This document shows, in pieces, positions 6,061-15,267 of a DNA stretch of 15,267 nt. Location: assembly GCA_030636465.1 (NCBI GenBank), contig DAOVWW010000005.1, positions 1 to 15,267 of the forward strand, written 5' to 3'. The notes below the pieces were generated by a model, which was given only the letters and a program-made list of their open reading frames with translations, was not told where the DNA came from and did no database searches. Source of the DNA: Gammaproteobacteria bacterium. GTDB taxonomy: Bacteria > Pseudomonadota > Gammaproteobacteria > BMS3Bbin11. The position numbers and the translations under genes are program-made. The first letter of the stretch is position 1, and each line of letters starts with the position of its first letter.

Positions 6061-6087
6061 CAAACCATTGCAGCAAAACCATTGCAG
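6061..6087. repeat. Short direct duplication next to the REP-like hairpin
   Basis: CAAACCATTGCAG (6061-6073) is followed at once by CAAAACCATTGCAG (6074-6087), identical except for one extra A. It sits between the hairpin and the clpA stop. Confidence 0.8.
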
Positions 6088-6093
6088 AAAAAC

Positions 6094-8352
6094 TCAATTA
6101 ACTTCTTCTTCAGTCTCAACATCAATCACCAGCTCACCATCTTTCTCAGTCACATGCACCTCGCCACCCTTGGCTAGCTTGCCGAATAATATTTCATCGG
6201 CCAATGGTTTCTTGATGTTCTCCTGAATGACACGAGCCATCGGCCGCGCTCCCATGGCAGGATCATAACCATGCTTCGCCAGCCAACTGCGAGCATTTTC
6301 ATCTACAGATATGACGACATGCTTATCCGCCAGCTGCATCTCCAGCTCAATAATGAACTTGTCAACGACATGAACAATAGTCGATCTGTCCAGATCGCTG
6401 AAGTTAATGATGGCGTCCAGACGGTTGCGGAATTCTGGAGTAAACATTTTCTTAATGGCTTCGCTGCCATCGCCACGGTGATTCTGTTCGGTAAACCCTA
6501 TAGAGCTTCGTGCCATTTGTTCAGCACCGGCATTGGTAGTCATGACCAGGATGACATTGCGGAAGTCCGTTTTCCTGCCATTGTTATCAGTCAGCATGCC
6601 ATGATCCATCACCTGCAGCAGCAGATTGAAGACATCCGGATGTGCCTTTTCTATCTCGTCCAGCAGCAAAACAGCATGTGGAGTCTTATTTATTGCCTCA
6701 GTCAGCAGACCACCCTGGTCAAAACCAACGTAACCCGGCGGTGCGCCAATCAATCTTGAGACCGTATGGCTTTCCATATATTCCGACATATCGTAGCGTA
6801 TCAGTTCGATACCCATGGTAAGTGCAAGCTGTCTTGTAACTTCTGTTTTGCCAACACCGGTTGGTCCTGCAAACAGGAAATTGGCTACCGGGCGGTCTTC
6901 CGGTCCGAGACCGGAACGGGACATTTTTATCGCAGAAGACAATGCAGCGATTGCCTCGTCCTGACCAAAAATCACCCTTTTCAGATCGGACTCAAGGTTG
7001 TTCAGCGTACGTTTGTCTGAGCTGGTTACCTGCTTTGGCGGGATACGTGCCATCTTGGCAACCACCAGCTCAACTTCATGAATACCTACTTTTTTCTTAC
7101 GCTTGTCAGCAGGCATTAAGTGCACCCTTGCACCCGCTTCATCAATGACATCTATTGCCTTGTCAGGTAAGTGGCGGTCGTTGATATAGCGGCTGGACAG
7201 CTCAACTGCACCGGTGATGGCTTTTTTGGTATAGCGAACATCGTGATGCTGCTCGAAAACTGATTTCAGGCCGTTTAGAATCGCGATTGTTTCATCTTTT
7301 GAAGGCTCTGGCACATCAATCTTCTGAAAACGGCGTGACAGTGCCCTGTCTTTCTCGAAAATTCCACGATATTCCTGATAAGTGGTAGAACCAATAAAGC
7401 GAATCTGCCCTGTACCAAGAACAGGCTTGAGCAAATTAGAGGCATCCATGGCACCACCTGAAGCGGCACCCGCACCGATAATAGTATGAATCTCATCTAT
7501 AAACAGGATCGCTTTGCCATCCTCAGCTTTCAATTCTCCGAGTACGGCTTTTAGCCTTTTTTCAAAGTCACCGCGATATTTAGTTCCTGCCAGCAAGGCA
7601 CCGAGGTCAAGAGAATAAATTGTATTATCTGCAATGATAGCAGGCACTTTGCCCTCAACTATTCGACTGGCCAGGCCTTCAGCCATAGCCGTTTTTCCTA
7701 CCCCTGCTTCACCCACATACAATGGATTGTTCTTTCTGCGGCGACATAGGATTTGCAAGGTGCGTTCAATTTCAAACTCACGGCCTATCATCGGATCGAT
7801 GCGCCCTTGCCTGGCCTCTTCATTCAGGTTCACCGTGTAGGATTCAAGAGCTGTTTTTCTGGTTTCAGTCTCATCGCCTGCTTTTTCATCATTTGGCAAG
7901 GCTTCAAATTCCAGGTATTCATCACGTGCCGCACCATGAGAAATATAACTGACTACATCCAGTCGATCGATATCCTGCTGTGAGAGAAAATAGACGGCAA
8001 AGGATTCAGCTTCCGAAAAGATAGCAACCAGAACATTTGCACCATTAACTTCTTTTTTACCAGAACCCTGAACATGCAAAATTGCCCGCTGGATAACCCG
8101 CTGAAAGCCCAGGGTAGGCTGGGTTTCATCTTCACTTTCTGCCGGCAGGGTTGGTAAAGTGGTGTCGATAAATTCTTCCAGGGCATCACGTAGCTTCTTC
8201 TCATTGCAGCCAACGGCCTTAAGTACAGATGCTGCGCTGTGATCTTCCAGCAGGGCGAGCAGTAAATGCTCCACCGTGATGTACTCAAAATTACGGGAGC
8301 GTGCTGTTTTGACAGCTTCATTTAATGTCTGTTCAAGTTCTACAGAAAGCAT
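6094..8352 (-). CDS. clpA: ATP-dependent Clp protease ATP-binding subunit ClpA
   Basis: ClpA is the hexameric unfoldase that feeds proteins to the ClpP peptidase in the cytoplasm. The 752 residues are close to the 758 of E. coli. The N domain (about 1-145), which binds ClpS and substrates, opens with MLSVELEQTLNEAV. The first AAA+ module has Walker A GEAGVGKT (214-221) and Walker B ILFIDE (282-287). The second has GPTGVGKT (496-503) and VLLLDE (561-566). The ClpP-docking tripeptide is IGF at 618-620, so pairing with ClpP is expected although clpP is not in the window. GAGGAA lies about 8 nt before the ATG. It follows clpS by 27 bp and the two form an operon. Confidence 0.98.
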   Translation of the reverse strand: MLSVELEQTLNEAVKTARSRNFEYITVEHLLLALLEDHSAASVLKAVGCNEKKLRDALEEFIDTTLPTLPAESEDETQPTLGFQRVIQRAILHVQGSGKKEVNGANVLVAIFSEAESFAVYFLSQQDIDRLDVVSYISHGAARDEYLEFEALPNDEKAGDETETRKTALESYTVNLNEEARQGRIDPMIGREFEIERTLQILCRRRKNNPLYVGEAGVGKTAMAEGLASRIVEGKVPAIIADNTIYSLDLGALLAGTKYRGDFEKRLKAVLGELKAEDGKAILFIDEIHTIIGAGAASGGAMDASNLLKPVLGTGQIRFIGSTTYQEYRGIFEKDRALSRRFQKIDVPEPSKDETIAILNGLKSVFEQHHDVRYTKKAITGAVELSSRYINDRHLPDKAIDVIDEAGARVHLMPADKRKKKVGIHEVELVVAKMARIPPKQVTSSDKRTLNNLESDLKRVIFGQDEAIAALSSAIKMSRSGLGPEDRPVANFLFAGPTGVGKTEVTRQLALTMGIELIRYDMSEYMESHTVSRLIGAPPGYVGFDQGGLLTEAINKTPHAVLLLDEIEKAHPDVFNLLLQVMDHGMLTDNNGRKTDFRNVILVMTTNAGAEQMARSSIGFTEQNHRGDGSEAIKKMFTPEFRNRLDAIINFSDLDRSTIVHVVDKFIIELEMQLADKHVVISVDENARSWLAKHGYDPAMGARPMARVIQENIKKPLADEILFGKLAKGGEVHVTEKDGELVIDVETEEEVN

Positions 8353-8379
8353 ATTGTGTTCCTCTTTACCCTCAGTAAA

Positions 8380-8709
8380 TTAGTCATCTGACTGGCCCGG
8401 CTCCATTGTGCACTGCAACGGGTGCTCGCCCTGCTGAGAAAGATCCATTACCTGTCTGACCTTAGCTTCAGCCACTTCGCGGGGATAAGCACCACACACG
8501 CCTACACCTTTGGTATGAACATGCATCATTATCTGTGTTGCCGCATCATGATCTTTTCTGAACACACTTTGCAGCAGCATAATGACGAAATCCATCGGTG
8601 TGTAGTCATCGTTTAACAGCAAAACCCGGTACATATCCGGTCTTTTTAGTGCGGGTTTTGCTTCCTGCAGGGCAAGTCCGTCACCCGATTGTTGGTCTGT
8701 ATCCGTCAT
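8380..8709 (-). CDS. clpS: ClpS adaptor for N-degron substrates
   Basis: ClpS binds proteins with N-terminal Leu, Phe, Tyr or Trp and delivers them to ClpA while blocking other substrates. The 109-residue product has the N-degron pocket residues NDDYTPM at 33-39 (Asn33, Asp34, Met39) and His65 in MMHVHTKG. These match Asn34, Asp35, Met40 and His66 of E. coli with an offset of one. EHPLQCTMEP lies near the C-terminus. The first 24 residues or so form the flexible tail needed to act on ClpA. No clear SD precedes the ATG. In E. coli the gene diverging from clpS is cspD; here it is a CsgG-family gene. Confidence 0.96.
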   Translation of the reverse strand: MTDTDQQSGDGLALQEAKPALKRPDMYRVLLLNDDYTPMDFVIMLLQSVFRKDHDAATQIMMHVHTKGVGVCGAYPREVAEAKVRQVMDLSQQGEHPLQCTMEPGQSDD

Positions 8710-8761
8710 GGTTAACTATTGTATATGCCTTTTCATCGATGTTTAAAAACAATTATATATA

Positions 8762-8789
8762 AATATAAGCCTATTCAGGAGAAATCCAA
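8762..8789 (-). promoter_or_regulatory. Candidate promoter for clpS-clpA
   Basis: On the minus strand, TTGGAT (complement of 8784-8789) is followed after 16 nt by TATATT (complement of 8762-8767). The start would be near 8755, with a leader of about 45 nt. The surrounding DNA is AT-rich, so chance matches are likely. Confidence 0.35.
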
Positions 8790-8906
8790 GTGTCCGCGTA
8801 AAATAATCACCTTACAAACTATCGGATTTCAGCCGTACTTAATATTGCTTAACCGTACCATTCCAGAGATAAGCGTCCAACTATATCGACTATTCTTGCG
8901 AGCATT

Positions 8907-8935
8907 TTGCCATGTCACCACAGGTACAATATACT
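8907..8935 (+). promoter_or_regulatory. Sigma70 promoter for the CsgG-family gene
   Basis: TTGCCA (8907-8912) and TATACT (8930-8935) are separated by exactly 17 nt, with 4/6 and 5/6 consensus matches. Transcription would begin near 8942, giving a leader of about 50 nt before the ATG at 8993. An AGGAGG SD sits at 8981-8986. This is the best-formed promoter in the window. Confidence 0.62.
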
Positions 8936-8992
8936 CGGTAGAATATAACAGCACATTTAGTAGAAAATTATAAAAATCCCAGGAGGATAATC

Positions 8993-9712
8993 ATGAAAAA
9001 GCTCATCCACAATAGTGCTATTGCACTGGTGATATCTTTAGGTTTATCGGTTAGCAGTGTCTATGCTGCGTCTAAACCCGTCGTTGGTATCGCCGAATTC
9101 AAGAAATCGGTTGCTGTAAACTGGTGGGGTGGCCAGGTCGGACAGGATATGGCGGATATGCTCGCCAATGAATTGATGGGCACAAAAAAGTTTCAGGTGG
9201 TTGAAAGACAAAAACTCGGTAAAGTTATTTCTGAGCAGGATTTAGCGGCAAGTGGCAGGATCAAAAAGGGAACAGGCGCCAAAACAGGTCAGTTAATTGG
9301 CGCCCAGTACCTGGTGACTGGTACCGTTACATCGTATGAAGAAGACACAGGCAGTACAGGTGGTGGGCTGAGCTTTAAAGGCATTTCTCTTGGTGGCAAT
9401 AAAGGCAAGGCCTACATCGCTGTTGATATACGTGTAATCGACTCATCAAGTGGTGTAGTTGTTGACAGTCGCACAGTAGAAGCAAACTCAGGCAAGTTTG
9501 GTTTGAAACTGGGTTTTTACAAAAGCGGACTGGGTGGCACGTTTAATAAAAAGAAGAAGACACCTGCCATGAAAGCTGTCAGAGCCGTAATTATGGAAAT
9601 ATCAGAGTATCTTGCCTGTTCCATGGTAGAAAAAGGTGGTTGCATGGACGATTACGATGCCAAGGAGTCACGTCGTAGAGAGAAAACAAAAAGCTCAATT
9701 AATCTGGAATAA
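8993..9712 (+). CDS. CsgG-family exported protein
   Basis: The 239-residue product begins with a type I signal peptide (MKKLIHN, then a hydrophobic stretch), probably cut after Ala25 (SSVYA/ASK). There is no lipobox cysteine. The mature part follows the CsgG/HfaB domain: VVGIAEF (30-36), QDMADMLANEL (51-61), FQVVERQKLGKVISEQDLA (67-85), IGAQYLVTGTVTSYEED (102-118), and AYIAVDIRVIDSSSGVVVDSRTVE (140-163). True CsgG is an outer-membrane lipoprotein that forms the curli export pore. Here the missing lipid anchor, the Gly-rich insert (119-138) and the absence of other csg genes argue for a soluble periplasmic relative of unknown role. Two cysteines (209, 217) near the C-terminus could form a disulfide. 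It is transcribed alone, between its own promoter and a terminator. AGGAGG lies 6 nt before the ATG. Confidence 0.85.
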   Translation: MKKLIHNSAIALVISLGLSVSSVYAASKPVVGIAEFKKSVAVNWWGGQVGQDMADMLANELMGTKKFQVVERQKLGKVISEQDLAASGRIKKGTGAKTGQLIGAQYLVTGTVTSYEEDTGSTGGGLSFKGISLGGNKGKAYIAVDIRVIDSSSGVVVDSRTVEANSGKFGLKLGFYKSGLGGTFNKKKKTPAMKAVRAVIMEISEYLACSMVEKGGCMDDYDAKESRRREKTKSSINLE

Positions 9713-9776
9713 GGGAACATCAAATCTGTTAAGGACAACCTGACTCAATAAGACTAGTGAAGATATTACTGTTTAG

Positions 9777-9809
9777 GAATCGCGTAGTGGCACTGCCATT
9801 ACGCGATTC
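9777..9809 (+). terminator. Hairpin terminator after the CsgG-family gene
   Basis: GAATCGCGTAGTGG (9777-9790) pairs with CCATTACGCGATTC (9796-9809). This gives a 14-bp stem with one G-U pair and a 5-nt loop, followed by TATTTCATT. The T run is interrupted, so strength is moderate, but the stem is strong and lies 64 nt after the stop. Confidence 0.7.
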
Positions 9810-9886
9810 TATTTCATTGCCAGTCCCCTGCATTGCAGTCAAGTTACCCACGCCATCAACTAAAGCAATATAGTGCCACCTGCTTA

Positions 9887-12800
9887 ATGAGCCCAACTGA
9901 ACCAAAAATAAAACAGACTTTCCAGGCAATCAAGCCGTACTGGCTTTCACTTTTGTTAGCATTTTTTGTCGTTGTCGGTCTTATATTAACCAGCGCATGG
10001 CTAAAGTATAACGACTTCACCGTCTATCAGAGTGAACTCTCTCACAGCACAGCGAAAGGTTCGGCTTCTGAAATCTCAAGATTTATCAGTGATCTTGAAC
10101 GCCAGCTACGCGGTTTCACCTGGGACCATGCCAACCTCCTCTCTGACATTGTTGATGATACAACTATCCTGGATTATCAGATAGAATTTGAGTCTCTACT
10201 GGAAAATGAATTTCCAGAAACACTGAATTATTCCATTGCTACTAAAACAGGCTGGTTGCTGGCTCAAAGTGATGACATAGAAATCGGTGAGTTATGCAAA
10301 CAGGACATTCGTGATTTCACCCTGAGTAAGGAAAACCACCTTAATTTTCACCCAGGATCTGAGGGTGACCATTTTGATATCATGACATCTTTCAAGGGTG
10401 AGAATGGTAAAGAAATGATCTTCTTTATCAGCCTGGTAGCTGAAATACTTTCGCCTATCCTTGCCAGCCACAACCTGCCTGACTACCAGATTTTTCTTGT
10501 CACGAACGCAATGCCTGGCATCATAGACATAAGTTCAGAAGGGACACGCCAGTATATTAGCCACAGCCGAGAACTCAGCAAAGAAGAGCTAGGCAGAGAA
10601 AACAGCCGCATCCCGGTAACAGGTACCAGTTGGCAGCTGGTGATGATTCCGGATGAATCCATATTCAACAACAAGTTACGGGAGATACTCTGGGGATCTC
10701 TATTATCGCTGCTAATCGCAGCTATTCTCGGCTTCATCATCCTGCGTTTAATTATCAATCGCTACAATACCCAGAAAAAAGGTGAACAGCGCTATCAACA
10801 ATTATTTACAGATATAAAAGTTCCAATGATACTCATTGACCCATCTGATGGTCAGATCATTGATGCCAATACTGCGGCGGTAACCTTTTACGGCTACCCG
10901 CTGAAAAAGCTTAAGCAACATAATATAAGCCTCATCAATACCACCAGTTACCCGGAAGTCAGGAAGGTAATGGATGAAATCTTTGAGGGTGGAAAAAACT
11001 CCTGCATTTTTCAACATCGACTGGCATCCGGTGAAATAAGAGATGTCGAAGTCTGGTCGGGACCTCTGCACGTCAAGGATAAAAAGATACTGTATGCGAT
11101 CATTCATGACATTACCGGACGCACACAGGCTGAAAAAGCCTTACTTGAAAGTGAATCGCGCTTTAAAACCCTGACTAACCTGTCCCCTGTTGGAACCTTC
11201 TTCACCGATGAAAAAGGCGTCTGTAATTATGTCAATAATGAATGGGTAAAAATTTCAGGACAGCCTGAGTCATACTGGCGAAACAGGACCTGGACCGAAG
11301 CCGTACACGAAGCCGACAGAGAGAAAATCATCGCTGACTGGGCCAGAATAGTCCTTAAACATGGCACATTTGAAGTTGAATGCAGGATACAAAAACCGGA
11401 TGGCAGCGTTGCCTGGATATTATGCCGTGCTACCGCAATCAAGGAATCGGACAGAGGTCATGATTTGTTTATCGGTGCCACAATAGACATCACCGACCGC
11501 AAAGAAATTGAGCATGAATTACAACTCATGGCCACCACCTTTGAAACCCATGACCCTATCCTCATCACTGATGAAAAAAGTCGCATTCTGAAAACCAACA
11601 CGGCATTCAGTGAAGCTTCCGGTTACCAGGAAGCTGAATTAATAGGCAGAACACCGAGTACCTTTAAGTCTCGTCATCATGATAAAGAGTTCTTTAAGAA
11701 TATGTGGTCTACCCTGACTGAAACAGGCTGCTGGCAAGGTGAGATCTATAATCGAGCAAAAACTGGTCATATACACCAGGACTGGGTAACCATTACTGCG
11801 ATAAAAGATAAACGAGGGGATATTGTCAATTATATAGGCCTCTATCATGACATTACCGAGCGCAAAGAGGCAGAAGAACAGATTCGTAAGCTGGCCTTTT
11901 ATGACCCATTAACCAGCCTGCCTAACCGACGGCTATTCCTGGAACGACTGGAAGATGAACTCGACATTGCTCGTCAGGAAAATAAACACGGTGCACTACT
12001 TTTCCTTGACCTGGATCATTTCAAAAATCTCAATGACTCTCTCGGCCACCCTGTAGGTGATGCCTTGCTGGTTGAAGTTAGCCGGCGCCTGCGAGGAAAC
12101 CGCGGTGAAGGTGAGACCATTGCCAGGATTGGTGGAGACGAGTTTGTTATATTGCTGCCTGATATTGGCGATAACGATACCTCATCAGCTGAATTTTCTG
12201 AACGTCGTGCCGAAAATGTAAGGGTCGCTATTACCGAACCCTTTTATATTCACGGTCATGAATACCACATTTCTGTCAGCATAGGCATATCGCTCTTCCC
12301 TGAAAAAAATCAGAACTCCGCTGACATCCTCAAGCGTGCGGATACAGCGATGTATCGAGCCAAACAGGATGGCCGCAACTCTGTCTGCTTTTTCGAGCAG
12401 GAAATGCAAATCAGTGCAGACAAAAGACTGGCCATTGAAAAAGACCTGCGCCATGCGATCAGACAAAATGAGCTCTTCCTTGTCTATCAGCCAATGATTG
12501 ACTGGGAAGGCAGTATTGTTGGTGCTGAAGTTCTGCTGCGCTGGCAGCACGACAAACATGGCCTCATCCCGCCAGGTGACTTTATCCCTATTGCCGAAGA
12601 TACCGGTTTGATTTTTGATATATCGCAGTGGGTGCTGACGACTGCCTGTTCACAAATGCGGGACTGGATGGATAAAGACATGGCACTCGCAGAACAATTG
12701 CAGTGCATCTCGATCAACCTTAGCCCGAAAGAATTTAACCAGAATGGCTTCGAAGAAAAAGTACTGGCCATCGCACAGAAATATGATATTGACCCTCACC

Positions 12801-13222
12801 GGATCGAATTTGAGATAACTGAGCGTCTAATCATCAGCAATCTGGAATATACCATTGAAAAAATGCTGAAGATGAAACAGCATGGTTTCCGTTTCTCAGT
12901 AGACGATTTTGGTACCGGTTACTCCTCCCTGGCCTATCTAAAAGACCTGCCTATCAACAGGCTGAAGATTGATCGCTCGTTTATCCGTGATATCACTGAA
13001 GACCGAAATGATGCGACCATCGTTGAAACCATTATTTCAATGGCACACCACCTGGGCCTCGAAGTTGTTGCCGAAGGAGTGGAAACACAGGAGCAGCATT
13101 TTTTCCTGAGCCAGCATGCCTGTGATATTTTCCAGGGATACTATTTCAGTAAAGCGGTGAAAGCTTCAAAATTCATCATGCTTGATGTCATGCATACCAG
13201 AGATACAGAACCGACAGGTTAG
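9887..13222 (+). CDS. Membrane PAS-GGDEF-EAL cyclic di-GMP signalling protein
   Basis: The product has 1111 residues from ATG 9887; an upstream in-frame TTG at 9833 is possible, and neither has a clear SD. Order: TM1 (about 18-39), a periplasmic region (40-266) possibly of Cache type, TM2 (about 267-291), three PAS domains (about 300-420, 426-545 and 549-668), GGDEF (669-835) and EAL (about 847-1105). GGDEF is intact at 749-753, so diguanylate cyclase activity is plausible. The inhibitory RxxD site is absent; the equivalent positions hold Gly and Glu. The EAL tripeptide is Glu881-Val-Leu, keeping the metal-binding glutamate. Other phosphodiesterase positions are present: Asn944, EITE (976-979), Asp1006/Asp1007 in DDFGTGYSS, Lys1027 and Glu1063. 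Both activities are possible; net direction cannot be told from sequence. mnmA begins 5 nt after its stop. Confidence 0.92.
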   Translation: MSPTEPKIKQTFQAIKPYWLSLLLAFFVVVGLILTSAWLKYNDFTVYQSELSHSTAKGSASEISRFISDLERQLRGFTWDHANLLSDIVDDTTILDYQIEFESLLENEFPETLNYSIATKTGWLLAQSDDIEIGELCKQDIRDFTLSKENHLNFHPGSEGDHFDIMTSFKGENGKEMIFFISLVAEILSPILASHNLPDYQIFLVTNAMPGIIDISSEGTRQYISHSRELSKEELGRENSRIPVTGTSWQLVMIPDESIFNNKLREILWGSLLSLLIAAILGFIILRLIINRYNTQKKGEQRYQQLFTDIKVPMILIDPSDGQIIDANTAAVTFYGYPLKKLKQHNISLINTTSYPEVRKVMDEIFEGGKNSCIFQHRLASGEIRDVEVWSGPLHVKDKKILYAIIHDITGRTQAEKALLESESRFKTLTNLSPVGTFFTDEKGVCNYVNNEWVKISGQPESYWRNRTWTEAVHEADREKIIADWARIVLKHGTFEVECRIQKPDGSVAWILCRATAIKESDRGHDLFIGATIDITDRKEIEHELQLMATTFETHDPILITDEKSRILKTNTAFSEASGYQEAELIGRTPSTFKSRHHDKEFFKNMWSTLTETGCWQGEIYNRAKTGHIHQDWVTITAIKDKRGDIVNYIGLYHDITERKEAEEQIRKLAFYDPLTSLPNRRLFLERLEDELDIARQENKHGALLFLDLDHFKNLNDSLGHPVGDALLVEVSRRLRGNRGEGETIARIGGDEFVILLPDIGDNDTSSAEFSERRAENVRVAITEPFYIHGHEYHISVSIGISLFPEKNQNSADILKRADTAMYRAKQDGRNSVCFFEQEMQISADKRLAIEKDLRHAIRQNELFLVYQPMIDWEGSIVGAEVLLRWQHDKHGLIPPGDFIPIAEDTGLIFDISQWVLTTACSQMRDWMDKDMALAEQLQCISINLSPKEFNQNGFEEKVLAIAQKYDIDPHRIEFEITERLIISNLEYTIEKMLKMKQHGFRFSVDDFGTGYSSLAYLKDLPINRLKIDRSFIRDITEDRNDATIVETIISMAHHLGLEVVAEGVETQEQHFFLSQHACDIFQGYYFSKAVKASKFIMLDVMHTRDTEPTG

Positions 13223-13227
13223 CAAGT

Positions 13228-14295
13228 ATGGCAATTTCAGTTTTTCTTGGACTATCCGGAGGCGTGGACTCTGCTGTTGCAGCGTTGCTATTAAAGCAGC
13301 GTGGTTATGATGTAACGGCCGTTTTCATGAAAAACTGGGAAGAAGATGATGAGGAAGACTACTGTGCAGCAGCTGAAGACCTTGCCGTAGCTGAAGAAGT
13401 CGCCAACATTCTCGATATCCCGTTACTCACTGTAAACTTTGCTACAGAATACTGGGACAGGGTATTTGAACACTTTCTACAGGAATACCGGGCCGGTCGC
13501 ACCCCTAACCCTGATGTACTGTGTAACCGGGAAATAAAGTTCAAGGCATTCCTCGACTTTGCTCTGTCTAAAGGCGCAGACAAAATTGCTACCGGTCATT
13601 ATGCAGATGTGCACCAGTGCCATGGCAGCACGTATCTGGGCAAGGCTGCCGACCAGAATAAAGATCAGACATATTTTCTCTACGCCATCGGCCAGCAGGC
13701 ACTGTCACACAGCCTGTTCCCTCTCGCCACTCTCTCTAAACCTGAAGTCAGGGAGATTGCTCAGAGCCACAAATTACCCAATTATGCCCGCAAAGACAGC
13801 ACCGGCATTTGCTTTATAGGCGAACGCCGGTTTCGTGAGTTCCTTGGTAAATATCTGCCCGCACAGCCCGGAGACATTCAACAGCTTGATGGGCCGGTTA
13901 TAGGCCAGCATCAGGGCTTGATGTACTACACCATCGGCCAGCGCCAGGGACTGGGAATCGGCGGCCCCGGTGAACCCTGGTTTGTCGTCAGTAAAGACCT
14001 TGAAAACAACATTTTATTCGTAGTTGAAGGTAAAGATCACCCGCGCCTGTTTCACTCCAGCCTATTAGCCGATGAATTACACTGGTTTGCAAAATCGCCG
14101 CCTGTCCCGCTAAGTTGCACTGCCCGCATAAGGCACCGCCAGGAAGAACAGGCATGCCATATTTCAGCGTCGGCCGATGGTCAGGTGAGAGTTGATTTTG
14201 AACGGCCTCAGCGAGCTATTGCTGCAGGTCAATCAGTAGTCTTTTATCAGGATGATTTGTGTCTGGGTGGTGGTGTAATAAGTATGGCTGTGTAA
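13228..14295 (+). CDS. mnmA: tRNA-uridine 2-sulfurtransferase MnmA
   Basis: MnmA installs the 2-thio group at wobble uridine 34 of Lys, Glu and Gln tRNAs, using ATP and sulfur relayed by the Tus system from IscS. The 355-residue product has the PP-loop SGGVDS at 10-15, the catalytic cysteine Cys99 in NPDVLCN, and the persulfide cysteine Cys195 in [19 protein letters not shown] (145-151) and the [17 protein letters not shown] stretch are typical. The ATG is 5 nt after the stop of the GGDEF/EAL gene with only a weak SD (AGG at 13215-13217), so it may depend on read-through from that gene. In E. coli and Pseudomonas, hflD lies between mnmA and purB; here it is missing. Confidence 0.97.
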   Translation: MAISVFLGLSGGVDSAVAALLLKQRGYDVTAVFMKNWEEDDEEDYCAAAEDLAVAEEVANILDIPLLTVNFATEYWDRVFEHFLQEYRAGRTPNPDVLCNREIKFKAFLDFALSKGADKIATGHYADVHQCHGSTYLGKAADQNKDQTYFLYAIGQQALSHSLFPLATLSKPEVREIAQSHKLPNYARKDSTGICFIGERRFREFLGKYLPAQPGDIQQLDGPVIGQHQGLMYYTIGQRQGLGIGGPGEPWFVVSKDLENNILFVVEGKDHPRLFHSSLLADELHWFAKSPPVPLSCTARIRHRQEEQACHISASADGQVRVDFERPQRAIAAGQSVVFYQDDLCLGGGVISMAV

Positions 14296-14341
14296 TCACC
14301 AGCTGAATAAGTTAATATCTGCATCGTAAGTCTGCCTGTAA

Positions 14342-15267
<926 letters not shown>

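Noticed and set aside
6094..8709. Numerous antisense open frames within clpA and clpS
   Set aside because: They are long only because of codon bias in the opposite strand; ClpA and ClpS are complete with all motifs.
8719..8973. 84-codon plus-strand open frame in the clpS/CsgG-family gap
   Set aside because: It begins 9 bp beyond the clpS start, lacks an SD, has no domain-like pattern, and overlaps the candidate promoters of both flanking genes. I treat the gap as regulatory DNA.
9844..9874. Promoter for the GGDEF/EAL gene (TTACCC with TATAGT)
   Set aside because: The -10 hexamer is good, but the -35 is poor and the spacer is 19 nt, so I did not list it as a feature.

Overview
The window looks like an ordinary stretch of a gammaproteobacterial chromosome with moderate GC content. 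The order arsC - wrbA - DUF2069 - hda, with purM - purN - DUF3108 divergent, matches from memory the hda/purMN region of Pseudomonas-like Gammaproteobacteria. The clpS-clpA pair and mnmA-purB are also typical of the class. There is no rRNA, tRNA, CRISPR array, transposase or phage gene. I see no new multi-gene system here. The unusual content is repeat-derived and regulatory.

Layout. At 1-492 (minus) is the N-terminal part of a UDP-sugar epimerase. The 493-753 gap holds a REP-like inverted pair. A tight plus-strand run follows: arsC, wrbA and a DUF2069 membrane protein. It converges, across a heptamer tandem repeat, on a minus-strand pair: a CDP-alcohol phosphatidyltransferase (PgsA-like) followed by hda. 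A 99-bp divergent promoter region separates that pair from purM - purN - DUF3108, which overlap or abut on the plus strand. A REP-like hairpin at 6019-6052 ends the DUF3108 frame. The clpS-clpA operon (minus) then converges on it. After a 283-bp divergent gap come a CsgG-family exported protein with a strong promoter and SD, a hairpin terminator, and a 1111-residue PAS/GGDEF/EAL membrane protein. Finally there are mnmA (5 bp behind) and the start of purB, cut by the window edge.

How the genes work together. purM and purN act in de novo purine synthesis, and purB serves both that pathway and AMP formation. ClpS hands N-degron substrates to the ClpA unfoldase of ClpAP. Hda with the clamp inactivates DnaA after initiation. 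MnmA thiolates tRNA wobble uridine. The GGDEF/EAL protein probably tunes cyclic di-GMP in response to a periplasmic signal.

Most notable observations: (1) a four-copy 15-bp in-frame repeat at the purM/purN junction that contains the purM stop codon and gives PurN a Ser/Asp/Leu/Glu tail; (2) a two-copy 15-bp duplication at the start of purM; (3) a REP-like palindrome that supplies the last codons and stop of the DUF3108 gene; (4) a 20-bp near-palindrome covering overlapping divergent -35 elements between pgsA and purM; (5) no hflD between mnmA and purB. No gene-free stretch exceeds 300 bp; the longest gaps are 8710-8992 and 493-753.
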